31,059 nt of DNA from Collybiopsis luxurians FD-317 M1 (taxonomy: Eukaryota; Basidiomycota; Agaricomycetes; Agaricales; Omphalotaceae): assembly GCA_000827265.1 (NCBI GenBank), contig KN834895.1, positions 35,937 to 66,995 of the forward strand. Reading direction: 5' to 3'. The position numbers were made by a program, and so were the translations under genes. The notes below the pieces were generated by a model. The model made no database searches. It was not told the DNA's origin and saw only the letters and a program-made list of their open reading frames with translations. Shown piece after piece: positions 1-11,137 of the stretch. Position 1 is the stretch's first letter, and every line of letters begins with the position of its first letter.

Positions 1-880
1 AATTCAGCAAACCAAGACGTTGATCGCTTCCTTGGGTCATTGAGTAAAAACTAAAAAAAGAGAAAAAATGGTATATCCCAATCAATTTTCGCATAACTTG
101 AGCTAAATACTTCGAAGCTGAAACCATAACATTTCCATTTCCATTGAAGCTCCAACCATGGCGCAATAAGGATTTCCGTTACTTAGCAGAATGTGAAATT
201 AGTCAGTTAACTTCTGGGCTAAAGCCCATGGGCTCATGCATGTGGCGTCATACTAATTTGACAGCAGGATCCTACTTTACAGCGCTGGTGAAGAACACAG
301 GAGCGGTGTTTCCTAGCAATTTAGAAAATACAGAGTAGCAGGCACGTATTAAAATACTCCAACTTTGGGGCAAATACTGGGACCCGAGGATGTAATATCT
401 ACGTTGTTCAAGCTTGTCAAGTTGCGACTCTCGCTATAGGGCACTGCGCAATAGGGAAGCGGAGCGACGGTATTTGGATGAATGGATGGTTTCTGAATGA
501 ATCTGAACCAGTATGTAACTGGTAAAGAGTATGATAGTAGGAAATGTTTGTTTATTTGACCAGGTAATGAGCGTAGATGAAATTGCGATACTTGGTTTTG
601 ATTTCTGGGCTGTCTTACGATGGCAATCAGGCTGCCTGCAAAATCTAAATGACATCCATTTACATTGTACTCAAAGACAGGGGTAAAATGGAGATGTGCT
701 ACATGTCCTAAAGGGCTGGAAGGATGAATGCTGAGTCGCCTAGGAGAGACTATGGCTGGCTGCTCAAGTCGACCTTTCTGCTGAACGCCCATTAGATATA
801 CCTTTGAGTTATGGATAGTATTTGTCCAGAGAACAAGTGTGTAGATGCTAGATTAGACAGGATGGTAATGTGAGGGTAAT
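1..880. other. No confident gene
   Basis: The left edge of the window holds no gene I can support. The longest open frame is 147 codons on the minus strand (792 to 349). It is rich in His, Pro and Ser, has no recognisable motif, and is about the size expected by chance in 31 kb. It could also be the far end of the relic that starts to its right. Confidence 0.4.
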
Positions 881-899
881 CGAATCAGTAATAGGGAGC

Positions 900-1760
900 A
901 TGGAGAATACCTGTAAACCTCAAACTTTGCAAACTTCGTGTCAGCTGGACTATTTTCTCAGAAACTAACAATCTCATGCCATAATATTGGTGTGCGAAGG
1001 TGAGAACAAGGAGAATTGTGCGGCGAATTAGGATAAGTTTCAGGTGAGCCCTCATCAGGAGCTTGAAAGGTCGAGGCCAAGTCAAGTGCACCATGGAAAG
1101 ACTGTGTCAATGGATGAGTGTCGCCAGTTGGCCAGCGGAAAAAAAGACCTGCCTGGTGTTAGCCCGTGTTTGATCGTTTGTATCTCTTCTGGCTCATTCC
1201 TTCGCATCTTGACTCCTCCAGCGTATACCGCTTGGCCATTCTTGGCCATGGCCTAAGCGATGACAGTGTCTAGAAGAGAAATAAGCGCCCATGCGATGCC
1301 TCGGCCTTCGGAATCCAGGGCCGGCATCCTCCGGTATCTCAGTTTGCGTCCACTATCATCGTCATTGCAGGGTCTTCTACAGTCTTTTTATCGTTTACAT
1401 CTACTTCAAAAGAATCCTCTTCAAAGCCCTCACGCAATGTCATGGAATAGATTGTCCCATTGCTGCTCGCTCCGCTCCAAAATTGGTGTGTTCACTTGCC
1501 TATTTCAACGGTCGTGCTTTTCATCGAATCCCTGATACTACTCAAGCAGGTCATACACAGACGTCGGAATATATTTGGTTTTCCCTGTCTCCGGATTCAG
1601 CGCTTCTATCCGGAATTCAACACAGTTTTTGACACTTTTTCATTCCCCCAGCAGAATCCTCGTCTTCTCTGCCAGTATCCTCGGCTTTGATACACCCTCG
1701 TCCTCATCCGCCTTGCCCTAATTCTCCAACTACCATTTTGCTCGAACAAATATCCACAAA
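900..1760 (-). pseudogene. Decayed coding relic, family not recognised
   Basis: Reading the minus strand downward from about 1708, three frames take over from one another and each reads like protein, but they are broken by stops and a shift. Frame one (about 1708-1430) includes EFRIEALNPETGKTKYIPTS and is crossed by TGA, TAG and TGA codons. Frame two (about 1440-1330) is acidic and contains REGFEEDSFEVDVNDKKTVE. The reading then slips by one base into frame three (about 1350-1075), with RRMPALDSEGRGIAWALISL, one TAG, and NGQAVYAGGVKMRRNEPEEI. No splice pair repairs these breaks well, so I call it a pseudogene rather than a spliced gene. I do not recognise the family. Several stops could come from TGG or CGA codons by transitions, as in repeat-induced mutation, but that is inference. 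Confidence 0.4.
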
Positions 1761-1879
1761 TTGGAAGGATATTGTAGCTCCTCGACGGTGATCGCGCACT
1801 CATTGTTCCGCTCTTTTTCAAGTTGCCCTACCTGGTCTATTTAGTCGGTTGATTGGTTTGGTGGCGGGAGATGAAATTG

Positions 1880-2456
1880 CGGCTGGTTTTGTGAAGGGTG
1901 AGTCTCGAGATTGCTATTTCCTCCAGTCTCAATCAATCATATTCTGCTACCAGGTACCGTAACGATTTCCATCTACTGCACACATTATTGAGTGCCATCA
2001 AGACGCCTCGCAAAGAACAACCCTCAGCAATTTCTCTGTGTGTCTCTCTACGGTCTCCTTGCGTTTGCCGCTTTCACCCTGCTCCAACGTGAATGTTCAT
2101 ACGTCCATCAACGTACTCATCCGAGGCCGTTACATGATTCTTTCTCGCAATTGAGCACCCAAATACGGCTATTGAGACTGATCACCCGGGACTGTTTCCG
2201 CTATGGCTATCGAGTCAGAAGGGGTACCGTGATCGCTCAGGAGTGTCTCCTGCTTAAACCCCATGTATAAGCTGTCAACGGCACTTATAGGATATAACGA
2301 CGAGCAGTAAGCAACGTGGAGAAGCTAGAAAGGATAGGTTGGAAAACCATTAGCTACCATAGTCAGACAATTATCGAGACAAATGGGCCATTATGTCAGA
2401 GCTTAGATTTTATTCAGGTTTTTTGTTCGATTTTACAACACCTCTTTGTCGTTATT
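1880..2456. other. No confident gene
   Basis: Open minus-strand stretches continue upstream of the relic (for example around 2180-2090) but have no motif and no consistent splice chain. They may be a more decayed 5' part of the same relic. Confidence 0.35.
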
Positions 2457-2870
2457 GCTTAAGTTTTAACAGTGTAAGCAGTGATGAGAGGGATGAATTC
2501 GGAGATACTCTATCCACATCTGCATACATAAGTGTTATCTGGGTGCGATTATGATCCTTTATTATTCCGCAGTCCGAGAGAAGATAACTCGAAGTAACTC
2601 AACGTAACCCTCAATAAGTCAGACATTCTTTCGTGCTTCTATTTTGTAGAGAGATACATGTGGTGTCATCATTGAGCTGGTCTCCGGCTTCGAATTTTAT
2701 ATACCATGCGAATTTGAAGAGGCCTCAAGGTGTATGGGCATTAAAAGGCCAAGTAAAGTAGCAATACCTCTGACCTTCGAAGTCACATCCTCCGTGCGCT
2801 TCAACTCAACAAGAAGAGGTCATATCACAACGTGTGGATGTATTACCTCGTTTCTGACATGAGAGCCCGT
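2457..2870 (+). repeat. Dispersed repeat, left copy (about 414 bp)
   Basis: This stretch matches 13148-13565 in the same orientation, at roughly nine positions in ten by eye, with a few small indels. The match starts at the shared GCTTAAG and ends at GAGAGCCCGT; sequence on either side differs. No open reading frame, terminal inverted repeat or clear target-site duplication is visible. It could be a solo LTR or another non-autonomous element. The alternative, two remnants of one segmental duplication, is less likely because no neighbouring sequence is duplicated. Confidence 0.85.
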
Positions 2871-3793
2871 CTTTATTTGCGTATTGATAAATTCGTTACC
2901 TATTCTCCCGTGTCTTTGCCTCCTCATCTATACCTTTCTGCCGAGACGTCCGTTTCAATGATTCTGAGATATTCAATAGTAGTAGCATTTATGACCTGGC
3001 GTGTACACCCTTAATATATCCGGGCATTTGCAGGACAAAGTAATATGATTATCCTCATTGGTAACTACATTAAAGCGTGCGCCCAAGCCCAATCGATTCA
3101 AAGCTGCACGAGGTTTTTGCCGACTCAATGCGGGCGGCTGCTACCGCTAAGTGGTTCCATTTCAGGCTTCGTACGTGACATGAGTTGTGTGCATTACAGG
3201 TCTTGTCACAGAGTCAAAAGTTCAGAGAGAACTCGACGGTGCTATTTGTATGTATTTTGGGGTTTAGAATTCTAAGACGAGGTGGTTATTATAGCAGTGG
3301 TTATAAGTCTGTACGTCGTGTATATTTATAAGTAGCGGTACGGGCGTAATGAAACGGTTTTTAGCAATGTAATTCGTCTCAAAGCATACCCCGAATAGGA
3401 AACAAAGTCAAGAAGGAACACTGATTTTGTTTATTTGAGAGTGGATAATGAAAAGACAGAAGATTAACGTAGCGACAACGAATTTTTAGTTTGCTTTGGG
3501 GACGGGGTACAGGTATGGCAGAGAGACAGGTCATACATTAAATATAGGAGACTTGGAGCAGGAGGTACATGTTCTCTCTTATTCATTCAGCAAGCAAGAA
3601 TGAGCAAATGCGGCGGCAGATGCCGTGGTAGTGAACGAATAGTAGACTTTCCATGTCTGACCAAATGGCAACCTACTAGTACAAGAACAAAGCGAAGAGG
3701 AAATTGGAGAGATAGAATGACAATTATGGAACTGAAGTTTTGAACAATCATTAAATTTGCAACAGAAGTGGCTTATCAAAGACTTACGCATAG
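2871..3793. other. Intergenic / 3' flank of the NLR gene, with a likely 3'-UTR intron
   Basis: No supported gene. On the minus strand a good intron (GTAAGT donor at 3787, TTCAG acceptor ending at 3732, 56 nt) begins six bases after the NLR stop codon, so the NLR transcript probably continues here as 3' UTR. The remaining open frames are short and without motif. Confidence 0.5.
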
Positions 3794-6700
3794 TTAGTCT
3801 GAGGACCCAGTTGTGGGGGTATAGCACTTTGCCCAGTTCTCCCCAATACAGTCCCAATCAAACTGGACTGAAGTATGACCGCGGTGAGAGATTATGCATG
3901 GACAATCAGGTGTAACAAGAGCAGAGGTTAGGGATGGGGGAAGCCACATTAAGCGGTGTTCAGAAGAGTGATGAGGCTTGATCCATCCCTGATTGTCAGC
4001 ATTCCAATGTGCACACAAGGAATTCATTGAGGAAGAGGAAGAAATGAGAGAAGGACCAAAGTCAGGTTGAGCATGACCTCCATCACCAGATTCATTCTGT
4101 ATTTCTGATAGGATATTAGTGGTATGATGCAAGGAAGGGGTAGCAGAAAGAGCGCAGTCAATATTCCCATCCCATATGCGAATAGTTTGGTCCGGTGAGG
4201 ATGATACAACTTTGGATCCATCCAGCGAGATGGCAACTGAGAAAACCTCATCAGTGTGGCCATCCATTACCTTGAGCTGCTCTCCAGTTGTGGCATCCCA
4301 TATACAGACCATTGTATCACCTGATCCCGACACTACCTTGGATCCATCTGATGAAAAGGCAACTGTCCACACCCAATTAGCATGCCCTTTTATCTGCTGG
4401 AGTTGCTCTCCAGTTGCTACATCCCAAACACAGACAGTGTAATCTGCTGATCCTGACACAACCTTTGCACCATCAAATGAGAAAGCAACTGAAAGAACAT
4501 ATTTTGTATGGCCATCCATCTGCTTCAGTTGACCTCCAGATATTGCATCCCAAATACAGACAGTTTTATCATCTGATCCTGACACAATTTTCAGCCCATC
4601 TGATGAAAATGCCACTGAGTTAACATGTTCTGTGTGACCATTCATCTGCTTCAGCTCCACTCCAGTTAAAGCATCCCATATGCGGACACTTTGATCTGCT
4701 GAACCTGAAACAATTTTGGATCCACTCAATGGAAAGGCTACAGACCAAACCTGTCCAGAGTGACCATGCATCTGTTTGAGCTGCATGCCAGTTGCTGTAT
4801 CCCATATGCGAACAGTTGCTTCATATGATCCTGACACAACCCTGGATCCATCTGATGAAAAGGCAACCGAACTGACCTCACTTCTATGACCAAACATTTG
4901 CATGAGCTTGTCCCCAGTCAATGCATCCCATATGCAGATAGTGCTATCTATAGATCCTGATACAACTTTGGATCCATCACATGAAAAGGCTACAGATTGA
5001 ACAGTTCCGGTGTGGCCATCTACTGGTTTGGGTTGGTCTCCAATAATGGCATCCCATACCCGGATAGTTCCATCCTCTGATCCTGAGATAATTTTAGATC
5101 CATCTGGGGAAAACACTACTGAATTAACCCAATCAGTATGGCCATCCAACTGCTTGAGCTGTTCTCCAGTTACTGCATCCCATATGCAGACTATTTTATC
5201 TGATCCTGAAACAACTAAGGATCCATCAGAGGAAATAGCAACTGAGGTGATCACATTTATATGACTATCCAGTTGCTTGAGCTGGTCTCCAGTTACTGGA
5301 TCCCATATACTCGCGCCAAATGCTGAGCCTGAAACCAATATTGTACCATCTAATGAGAATCCAACTGACCGAACACCACCGCATTGCTCATTCATTTGCT
5401 TGAGCTCTGCTCCGGTGCTTGCATTCCATATACAAATAACATCTTTAGATCCTGAGACTATGTTGGTTCCATCTGGTGAGAAAGCCACTGAATAAACTGC
5501 ACTAGTGTGGCCAACTATCTCAATAAGTCTGTTTCCAGTTACTGCATCCCACATCTGGATGGTTCTGTCTGCTGATCCTGACACAACTTTGCTACCATCT
5601 GATGAAAAGGAAACTGAGTAAACCTTTTCAGTGTGACCATTCATAATCATTTCCTGCTCTCCATTTACTGCATTCCATAACCGGACAGTTCTATCATCTG
5701 AACCAGAGATCACTTTAGATCCATCTCTGGAGAAGTCAACTGAATGAACTGCATTAGTATGCCCTTTCATCTGCAGGATTTGGTCACCAGTTAATGCATC
5801 CCATATGCAGACAGTTGCATCATGGGAGCCAGAAACAAGTTTTGATCCATTAGGTGAAAATGCTACTGCTTTGACTGCTCTCCCACATTGCATTTGTAAA
5901 ATTTCACCCCCATGATTACTGACACCTGTACATATAACCTTGGGCACATTTCTAAAATTGTTTTTCCATTGTGTTGCACTTGGAGTGGTTGCAAACTCTG
6001 TTGCAAGGCTTGACAAGTATAAATGTGGAGTAGATAATGATGCCGTCGTCTGTGTAAATGACTTAACCAGACTGTCAACTGTGGCTACAGCTTCTATTAA
6101 TGCTAATGGTGCCATATTCTGCAATCAAGTTATAAGCTCCTATGTTTTTTTATTTGGTAAACAAGAACCTACCTTAGTTAGCCATATTTGTAAGTTCAGA
6201 AGATTTCTGTAACAGTCTTCCTTCTTTTGCATCAAGTTCATGGCTTCAACCCAGAATAATACTTTTTTTTCCATTAGCTCTGCCAGTGAGTAAAACAATT
6301 GATCATTGGCTTCTTGTTCAATAAGATGTGGAATCCAGTATTGAACCGCATATCCCAACTCATTTCCTAACCTCAATTGGACTTCATTCTGTAGGCCTGA
6401 TACTTCTGAGTCTAGAAGGTATGATGATGGAAGATTACACATATTGAAATGTAGTCCTTGCTGCATAACATGCATACAGCTTTTGGTAAGCTCCATACCC
6501 TGTTTTGTGATCCCATCCTTTGGAAAGAAGTCCAGAAATGACTTGTGGTAGATATATACACAGTCATTTTGAGTAAAGGTCATTGCATGCAGTGCATTGA
6601 TTACCTCCCGGACCCAGGCCTCATCCAGGTCCTCTCCCGGCTGTGTTATAAGTGTTGCCAATACAGGCATTGATACTGGTTGCTTCACACACATAATTGT

Positions 6701-8949
6701 ACTAACTACTGTCTGAGCATCATCACCACCTTCATTGGCAAAAACCTCATCCAGAATTCGCTGGTATAGAATTCCTATATGGGAATTCTGTGTGAGCAAT
6801 AAATCAGGCTTACTTAGAAGGCTCTTGAGCTGATCAGATTGCTTCTGACTTTTCCGTTGAACCTTACTATCAGGATTTCCACAAATGTATCGAATAGCAG
6901 TGGCAGCATAAATGAATAGACCATCACATTGTTCAGCAAGCTGGTCCAATTCAGCTTTCCACTTTGGTATTAAATGTCCCAGCTTAGCATAAATGAACTT
7001 GGAAATATCCTGCAATGCTACTTCTTTTTCCACATCTTGAAGATTACAGATAGTCTTGGATGAAAGTTCCCTTCTGCAAACATTCGCAATGTTCTGGTCT
7101 GGTCGGCTAGTGACCAGAATCTTTAGTCCTTTAATACCAGCCACACCTTCCAGAAGCTGTTTGAGAATATTATAACCTCCATTATTCTCTAATTCATCAA
7201 GTGCATCGAGAACAATAAGCCACTTGGATGCCTGAGTTTCAGAAACCTGTTTCCATGGCCCAAGCAGAAGGCTAGCCACATGAGATTCTGGTTTTTTCAT
7301 AGCTTTTGGCTCAACTGTGACAAGTTCACCTTGCAGTGCTGTACAGCGATGGCTTAATTCAAATGCTACAGTAGGAATTACATTCCTTTGATCTCGCAAC
7401 TCTGGAAGCTGCCTGGAGCAAAAAAATGAGGCACCTAGTTGGTAGTCCCCATATTTTCCACTATACACTTCACAGATTGTTTTTGCAATGGTGGATTTTC
7501 CTGTTCCGGCCATCCCACTGATCCAAAATATAGGTGGACTGGATGGAGAATCATCAGCCACCCAGCTATGAGTTTGCCTCAAGATACTAGTACGAGTATC
7601 AGGAGTGCAACCTTCTCGGTTGGTAGAAAAATAATCAGCATTTTGAACTTTTGGCCACTCTTGAAGCTAGAATATTGTGAAGAAGGACACAGTTTCATTG
7701 TGCTATGAAGGCTTACCAAGCTTTGCCATTTTATATCCTGCTTCAGGGATAGGTCCAAAAATATCTGTCACCCAATTTGAGCAGATCAAGTATCGTATCA
7801 CCAAAACTGAACCATACTTGAAGCTTGTCCCTCTCTGTTTTCATTTTTTCCACCATGCTTTGCACTTGTGACTTCATCTCAGCTCCATTGAAACTTTGTT
7901 TCAAAATGTTCCGATGTTGCATATTGTATAATGTTGTTGCTTCTTTAACAAGCAATCTAAATCACAGCTCAGCATTTATTTTGACAATAAAAAGCACAAC
8001 CTCACCCAGCAAACCGCTTGCATTGATCCTCTTCAATCCCTTTCAAGAGAGCAGTATTAATAATTCGCAGATAGTCTGTGATATCCTCAGAAAGTTTTTC
8101 CATCTGCTCCATGTTATCCAAGGCCATCTGAATTGGAATATTAAGATAACAGCACTTCATCTGTTTGAATACACAAACCTCTGCGGCCTTGGATATTGCA
8201 TTAAAAAGAGAGACGGGTCCTTTAAACGGGGTACCGTCGAGCAAGGGCTCAATGACTTCTGTAAGCTTATGCAGAGTCTTCCATATCTCCAGGGAAGCCT
8301 TGCGAACTGAAGACAATTTTGGTTCATTGTCAATATCCTCGGCAGTCAAAATTTTGGATAATACAGGATAGGGCTGATTGCTAATATCCTCTGAGAGAGT
8401 GTGATAAGTATTCAGTCAACAAACCAGCAGAAATAAGGCAAGCCGAAGGTATGACTCACTCTTCGCAGCGATATTGCCGTGACCTAAAGTTTGTAAATAA
8501 AACTTCCAATTTAATCATCACACATTCAAGGAAACATACCAGCATTAGTGTCATCTCCGATAATAGTGTTTGGCTGTACTTGAGACTGCACTTCACCGGT
8601 GCCGCCAACTTTAGCAATTGCACTCGCGGGATCTGTATCAATTGCCAAATCAGAATTCAGCAATCAAAGTAGCGGAAACAAGGCTCACCGGTAGACGCGG
8701 GTTCATTTCCTGCATGTGCAGCCACAGAAATTGAAGGAATATTATCAGAAACTTGAATGGGAATATTGTAGAGACCATACCGTCCTGGGACTGTGCTCCC
8801 ATCGCCGTCGCGGCCTGAAATTTCATTCCAGTGCTAGCATACGAAGGCGCAGGAGATTTACTCCTTTCACGACTGAACTTGAAGAATTCACGGACACGGT
8901 CCCTCTTGCGATTCGGAGTGGTGCTTGCAGGATTGCTTTTATTGGCCAT
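3794..8949 (-). CDS. NACHT-WD40 NLR-like protein (possibly frameshifted)
   Basis: STAND-type signalling ATPase of the fungal NLR class, about 1580 aa. Exons: 8949-8781, 8709-8689, 8632-8540, 8483-8460, 8390-8006, 7956-7717 (needs a one-base correction), about 7659-6173, 6118-3794. The N-terminus is basic (KRDRVREFFKFSRERSKS), followed by a helical region (residues about 85-310). NACHT: Walker A GMAGTGKST at 7516-7490, Walker B WLIVLDALDEL, sensor-1 LKILVTSRP, and a distal HKSFLDFF motif. WD40: 14 closely similar repeats (5878-4160), enough for two seven-blade propellers. The tail contains HRLMWLPPSL, as in basidiomycete relatives. In this family, repeats sense a ligand, NACHT oligomerises, and the N-terminus triggers a heterokaryon-incompatibility or defence response. 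Start: first ATG, about 120 bp below a TATA box. Oddity: in the exon starting at 7956 the frame closes at TGA 7745-7743. Dropping one T from the run at 7761-7757, or a 34-nt intron, reopens it. It may be a pseudogene. Confidence 0.9.
4160..5878 (-). repeat. 14 tandem WD40-coding repeats (about 123-129 bp each)
   Basis: Coding tandem array inside the NLR gene. Each unit follows the pattern VxSVAFSxDGSKVVSGSxD, then xTVCIWDAxTGxQLKQMxGH. Units 4-6 are one residue shorter at the loop before the C/S-I-W strand. The fifth inter-repeat segment has lost the GH dipeptide. Similarity is high at framework positions, while loop positions differ between units, the pattern known for repeat arrays in incompatibility genes, which are homogenised by recombination and diversified at surface residues. 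Confidence 0.9.
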
Positions 8950-9068
8950 TCAGTGTATGTTAGACAGAGAGTAGTTAGCAACTTGTTAGGGGAAGGAAGC
9001 CAAGAGCGGGTTTGCAACGTGTCTGACCTCGTGTCGGTTTCAAGCGGAGACACAGCGGAGCTTGGACA

Positions 9069-9077
9069 TATATATAA
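9069..9077 (-). promoter_or_regulatory. Candidate TATA box for the NLR gene
   Basis: On the minus strand TATATATA sits about 120 bp upstream of the NLR start codon. The distance allows a TATA box plus a 5' UTR of about 90 nt. There is no direct evidence of the transcription start. Confidence 0.45.
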
Positions 9078-10025
9078 TGTCAACCCGCCGTCCAAAACTG
9101 CAATGAGGCCGAGAAGATAGTCAAATGACCGGTGCCGATCAGTTTTGACACCGGAAAGTTGACACGCTGACTGTTGTCCACGAGATCCTATCCTTGCCTA
9201 TCTATACTCCTTGACGGTTGGCAAATTTGATAAAAGCTTGTATCGATATCCAGAATATGTTTCACAGTTGCGTACGTTGAGTTTTCCTTTCCTCAGGTCT
9301 TTGACCTTTTTCATGTTCAATTCCATTATCTATATTTGTGTTCACTGGAGTATACGCAGCAACGAGAACTAGCTGTTCATCTTTCTCAAAAATCGCAGCA
9401 ATTTTTGAGTACTGGATGGGGTTGAGCGATGAGGCTGATGAAACAAAATGTAGGAAGTATTTTTTGAGCTAATTATCAGCAAGAGAGGACAAAACGGGGA
9501 TCCTGACTTCATCAGCAAGTTCGCGACCGTATGATCCCCATGCCGACATGCGCATCAATCATATGCTCGCCGACCCGTAAACATGACAGTTGATCGGACA
9601 TACGTGAGCGTTATGCCCAATCATAAGTACAGCCATCATACATTATCATACGACAGGCGGTAGCCGCCGAAACTATCAACATGTCACTGTCATATAGCAC
9701 GCATGCCTCGCTCATGTTCCCATACGCTGGTCATACTTGCTACTGTAGCTCAAGTCTTGCGCGCATAATGGTTGAAACGACTGTATTAAAAATTGGAAGC
9801 TACTACATTACAGTTCAACAAATAGTAGGAAAGAATATAAAACATTGTTAAAACAAGATATGCACTATGAGGACCAGTACCACACTCGAGCAACACTGAA
9901 TCGTCTTCCCGGCGAGGTCTTCAATACCAATTAATCTAGAGACTGCGCATGAGAATTGAAGTACCTGTAGACTGTAGAACACATGCCTGACGATATTTCT
10001 TCTGAACTTGACCCCCCAATCCTCT
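9078..10025. other. Intergenic, no gene seen
   Basis: Upstream region of the NLR gene. Only short motif-free frames. A stretch at about 9555-9735 contains six TCATA pentamers on the plus strand, some inside near-palindromes (for example TCATACATTATCATA). It could be a cluster of protein-binding sites or chance. Confidence 0.4.
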
Positions 10026-11137
10026 TCAGTTGTCTCCATGTACCGCACGCTTTTCATTCTGAGCCTCCTTCAAGGCCGGTCCAGCACCAACATGTGGACA
10101 CCCAAGCAAATAACTCTCGCTAGCCATGTAAATTAACTCCCATTTCTCGTCCTTCAAGTCCTTGATGCTCTGGTAGAATGTATGCAAGTCGGGTGAACAT
10201 CGTTCACCGAAGCTATCTCCGTTGTTGCAAGGTGCTCGTTGGATGGAAGCCTTCTGTCCGAGGGGGTTATATCCAGGGGCACAGACCTTGAGGGTGCGTT
10301 TGACCTCTTACTGGTACAGCAGATTTTACGTCCAAGTCAGGATTCAAAGGACTTAGCTGGATTGCAAGGACTGAGCTATTGAAAGAATATACATGTTAGC
10401 AAATCACGCGGGGAAGAGAGGGTAAGAGGTTTCTCGCATGGATGGTCTAAGCACGGGTCTATAGGACCTATCCATATTTGGCCTAGAGCACCTCTAAAAC
10501 ACTAGGACTCCTCCGGTTGGACATCCGACTTTGTAGGAAGTTGTGTTGGATTGTGCGAGTCCGATCGAGAAGTGACGACGGGCCGGTCAACCGGCTGGGG
10601 CCGAGTCTCTTGCACGTAGGAATCTTTGGTTGCCAAACCACCTCACCAATTTTGATTCTTGATGGTCATTTCCAGATCTCAGGTAGTACAGTAGATGGCT
10701 TTTGGATTGTAGGATCTGGAGGCACTGCCCCTGGAGCACCGGGGATCGGATACCGTACCCACGACCAGACCAACTGAGACCGTGGAATGACTATCGATGC
10801 TTGTACTCAACTCAATTCCTCTACCTTTCCTCCTCTAATATGTGGCGTCTCGTCATATTTATTGTCATTCACGAGTGTAACCTACCTGCTTTTTCTTCTC
10901 CATACTATCTTCGGTGTTCGTAGATTCTACTGTCGGGTCTGGAATCGGAAATATTGCTCCTTCATCCGCAACTTGGACTTCAGGACTCTGAGCTTGTTTC
11001 AGCGTCATGAATATTCCCACAATCGCCTAAAGCTCTGGTTCTTAATTCCTTACACAGAAAAGCTCCCTTTCTAAGAAACCGTAACCAGCCGCCTTCTCTC
11101 GCTTGACATCTGCCAGGTATGAAGTCGCAGGAAGCAT
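10026..11137 (-). CDS. Possible six-exon gene, unrecognised (219 aa model)
   Basis: A phase-consistent chain can be built: 11137-11054, 10987-10886, 10773-10690, 10606-10509, 10375-10312, 10253-10026. The predicted protein starts MLPATSYLADVKREKAAGYG. It has a Pro/Ser/Thr-rich middle with two similar segments (GAIFPIPDPTVEST and GAVPPDPTIQKPST). It ends in a 75-residue section with three Cys, containing NNGDSFGERCSPDLHTFYQS and ESYLLGCPHVGAGPALKEAQ. The last exon is the best supported: its frame stays open from 10307. One acceptor (GAG at 10607) is weak and the start is uncertain. I recognise no family and see no clear signal peptide. It could be a decayed gene. It lies between the NLR gene and the right repeat copy, on the same strand as both. 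Confidence 0.4.

Noticed and set aside
349..792. 147-codon minus-strand frame
   Set aside because: No motif, odd composition and no splice partners; chance cannot be excluded.
4160..5878. Regular repeat spacing resembling a CRISPR array
   Set aside because: The period comes from WD40 units in one open reading frame; there are no constant repeats with unrelated spacers.
7490..7516. NACHT exon as the start of a separate gene at 7582
   Set aside because: Splice phase and the preceding helical exons support one gene. The frame begins with TTG, and the peptide upstream (GCTPDTRTSIL) is typical of the segment before a NACHT domain.
8716..9120. 134-codon plus-strand frame
   Set aside because: It runs antisense to the NLR first exon and promoter; no motif.
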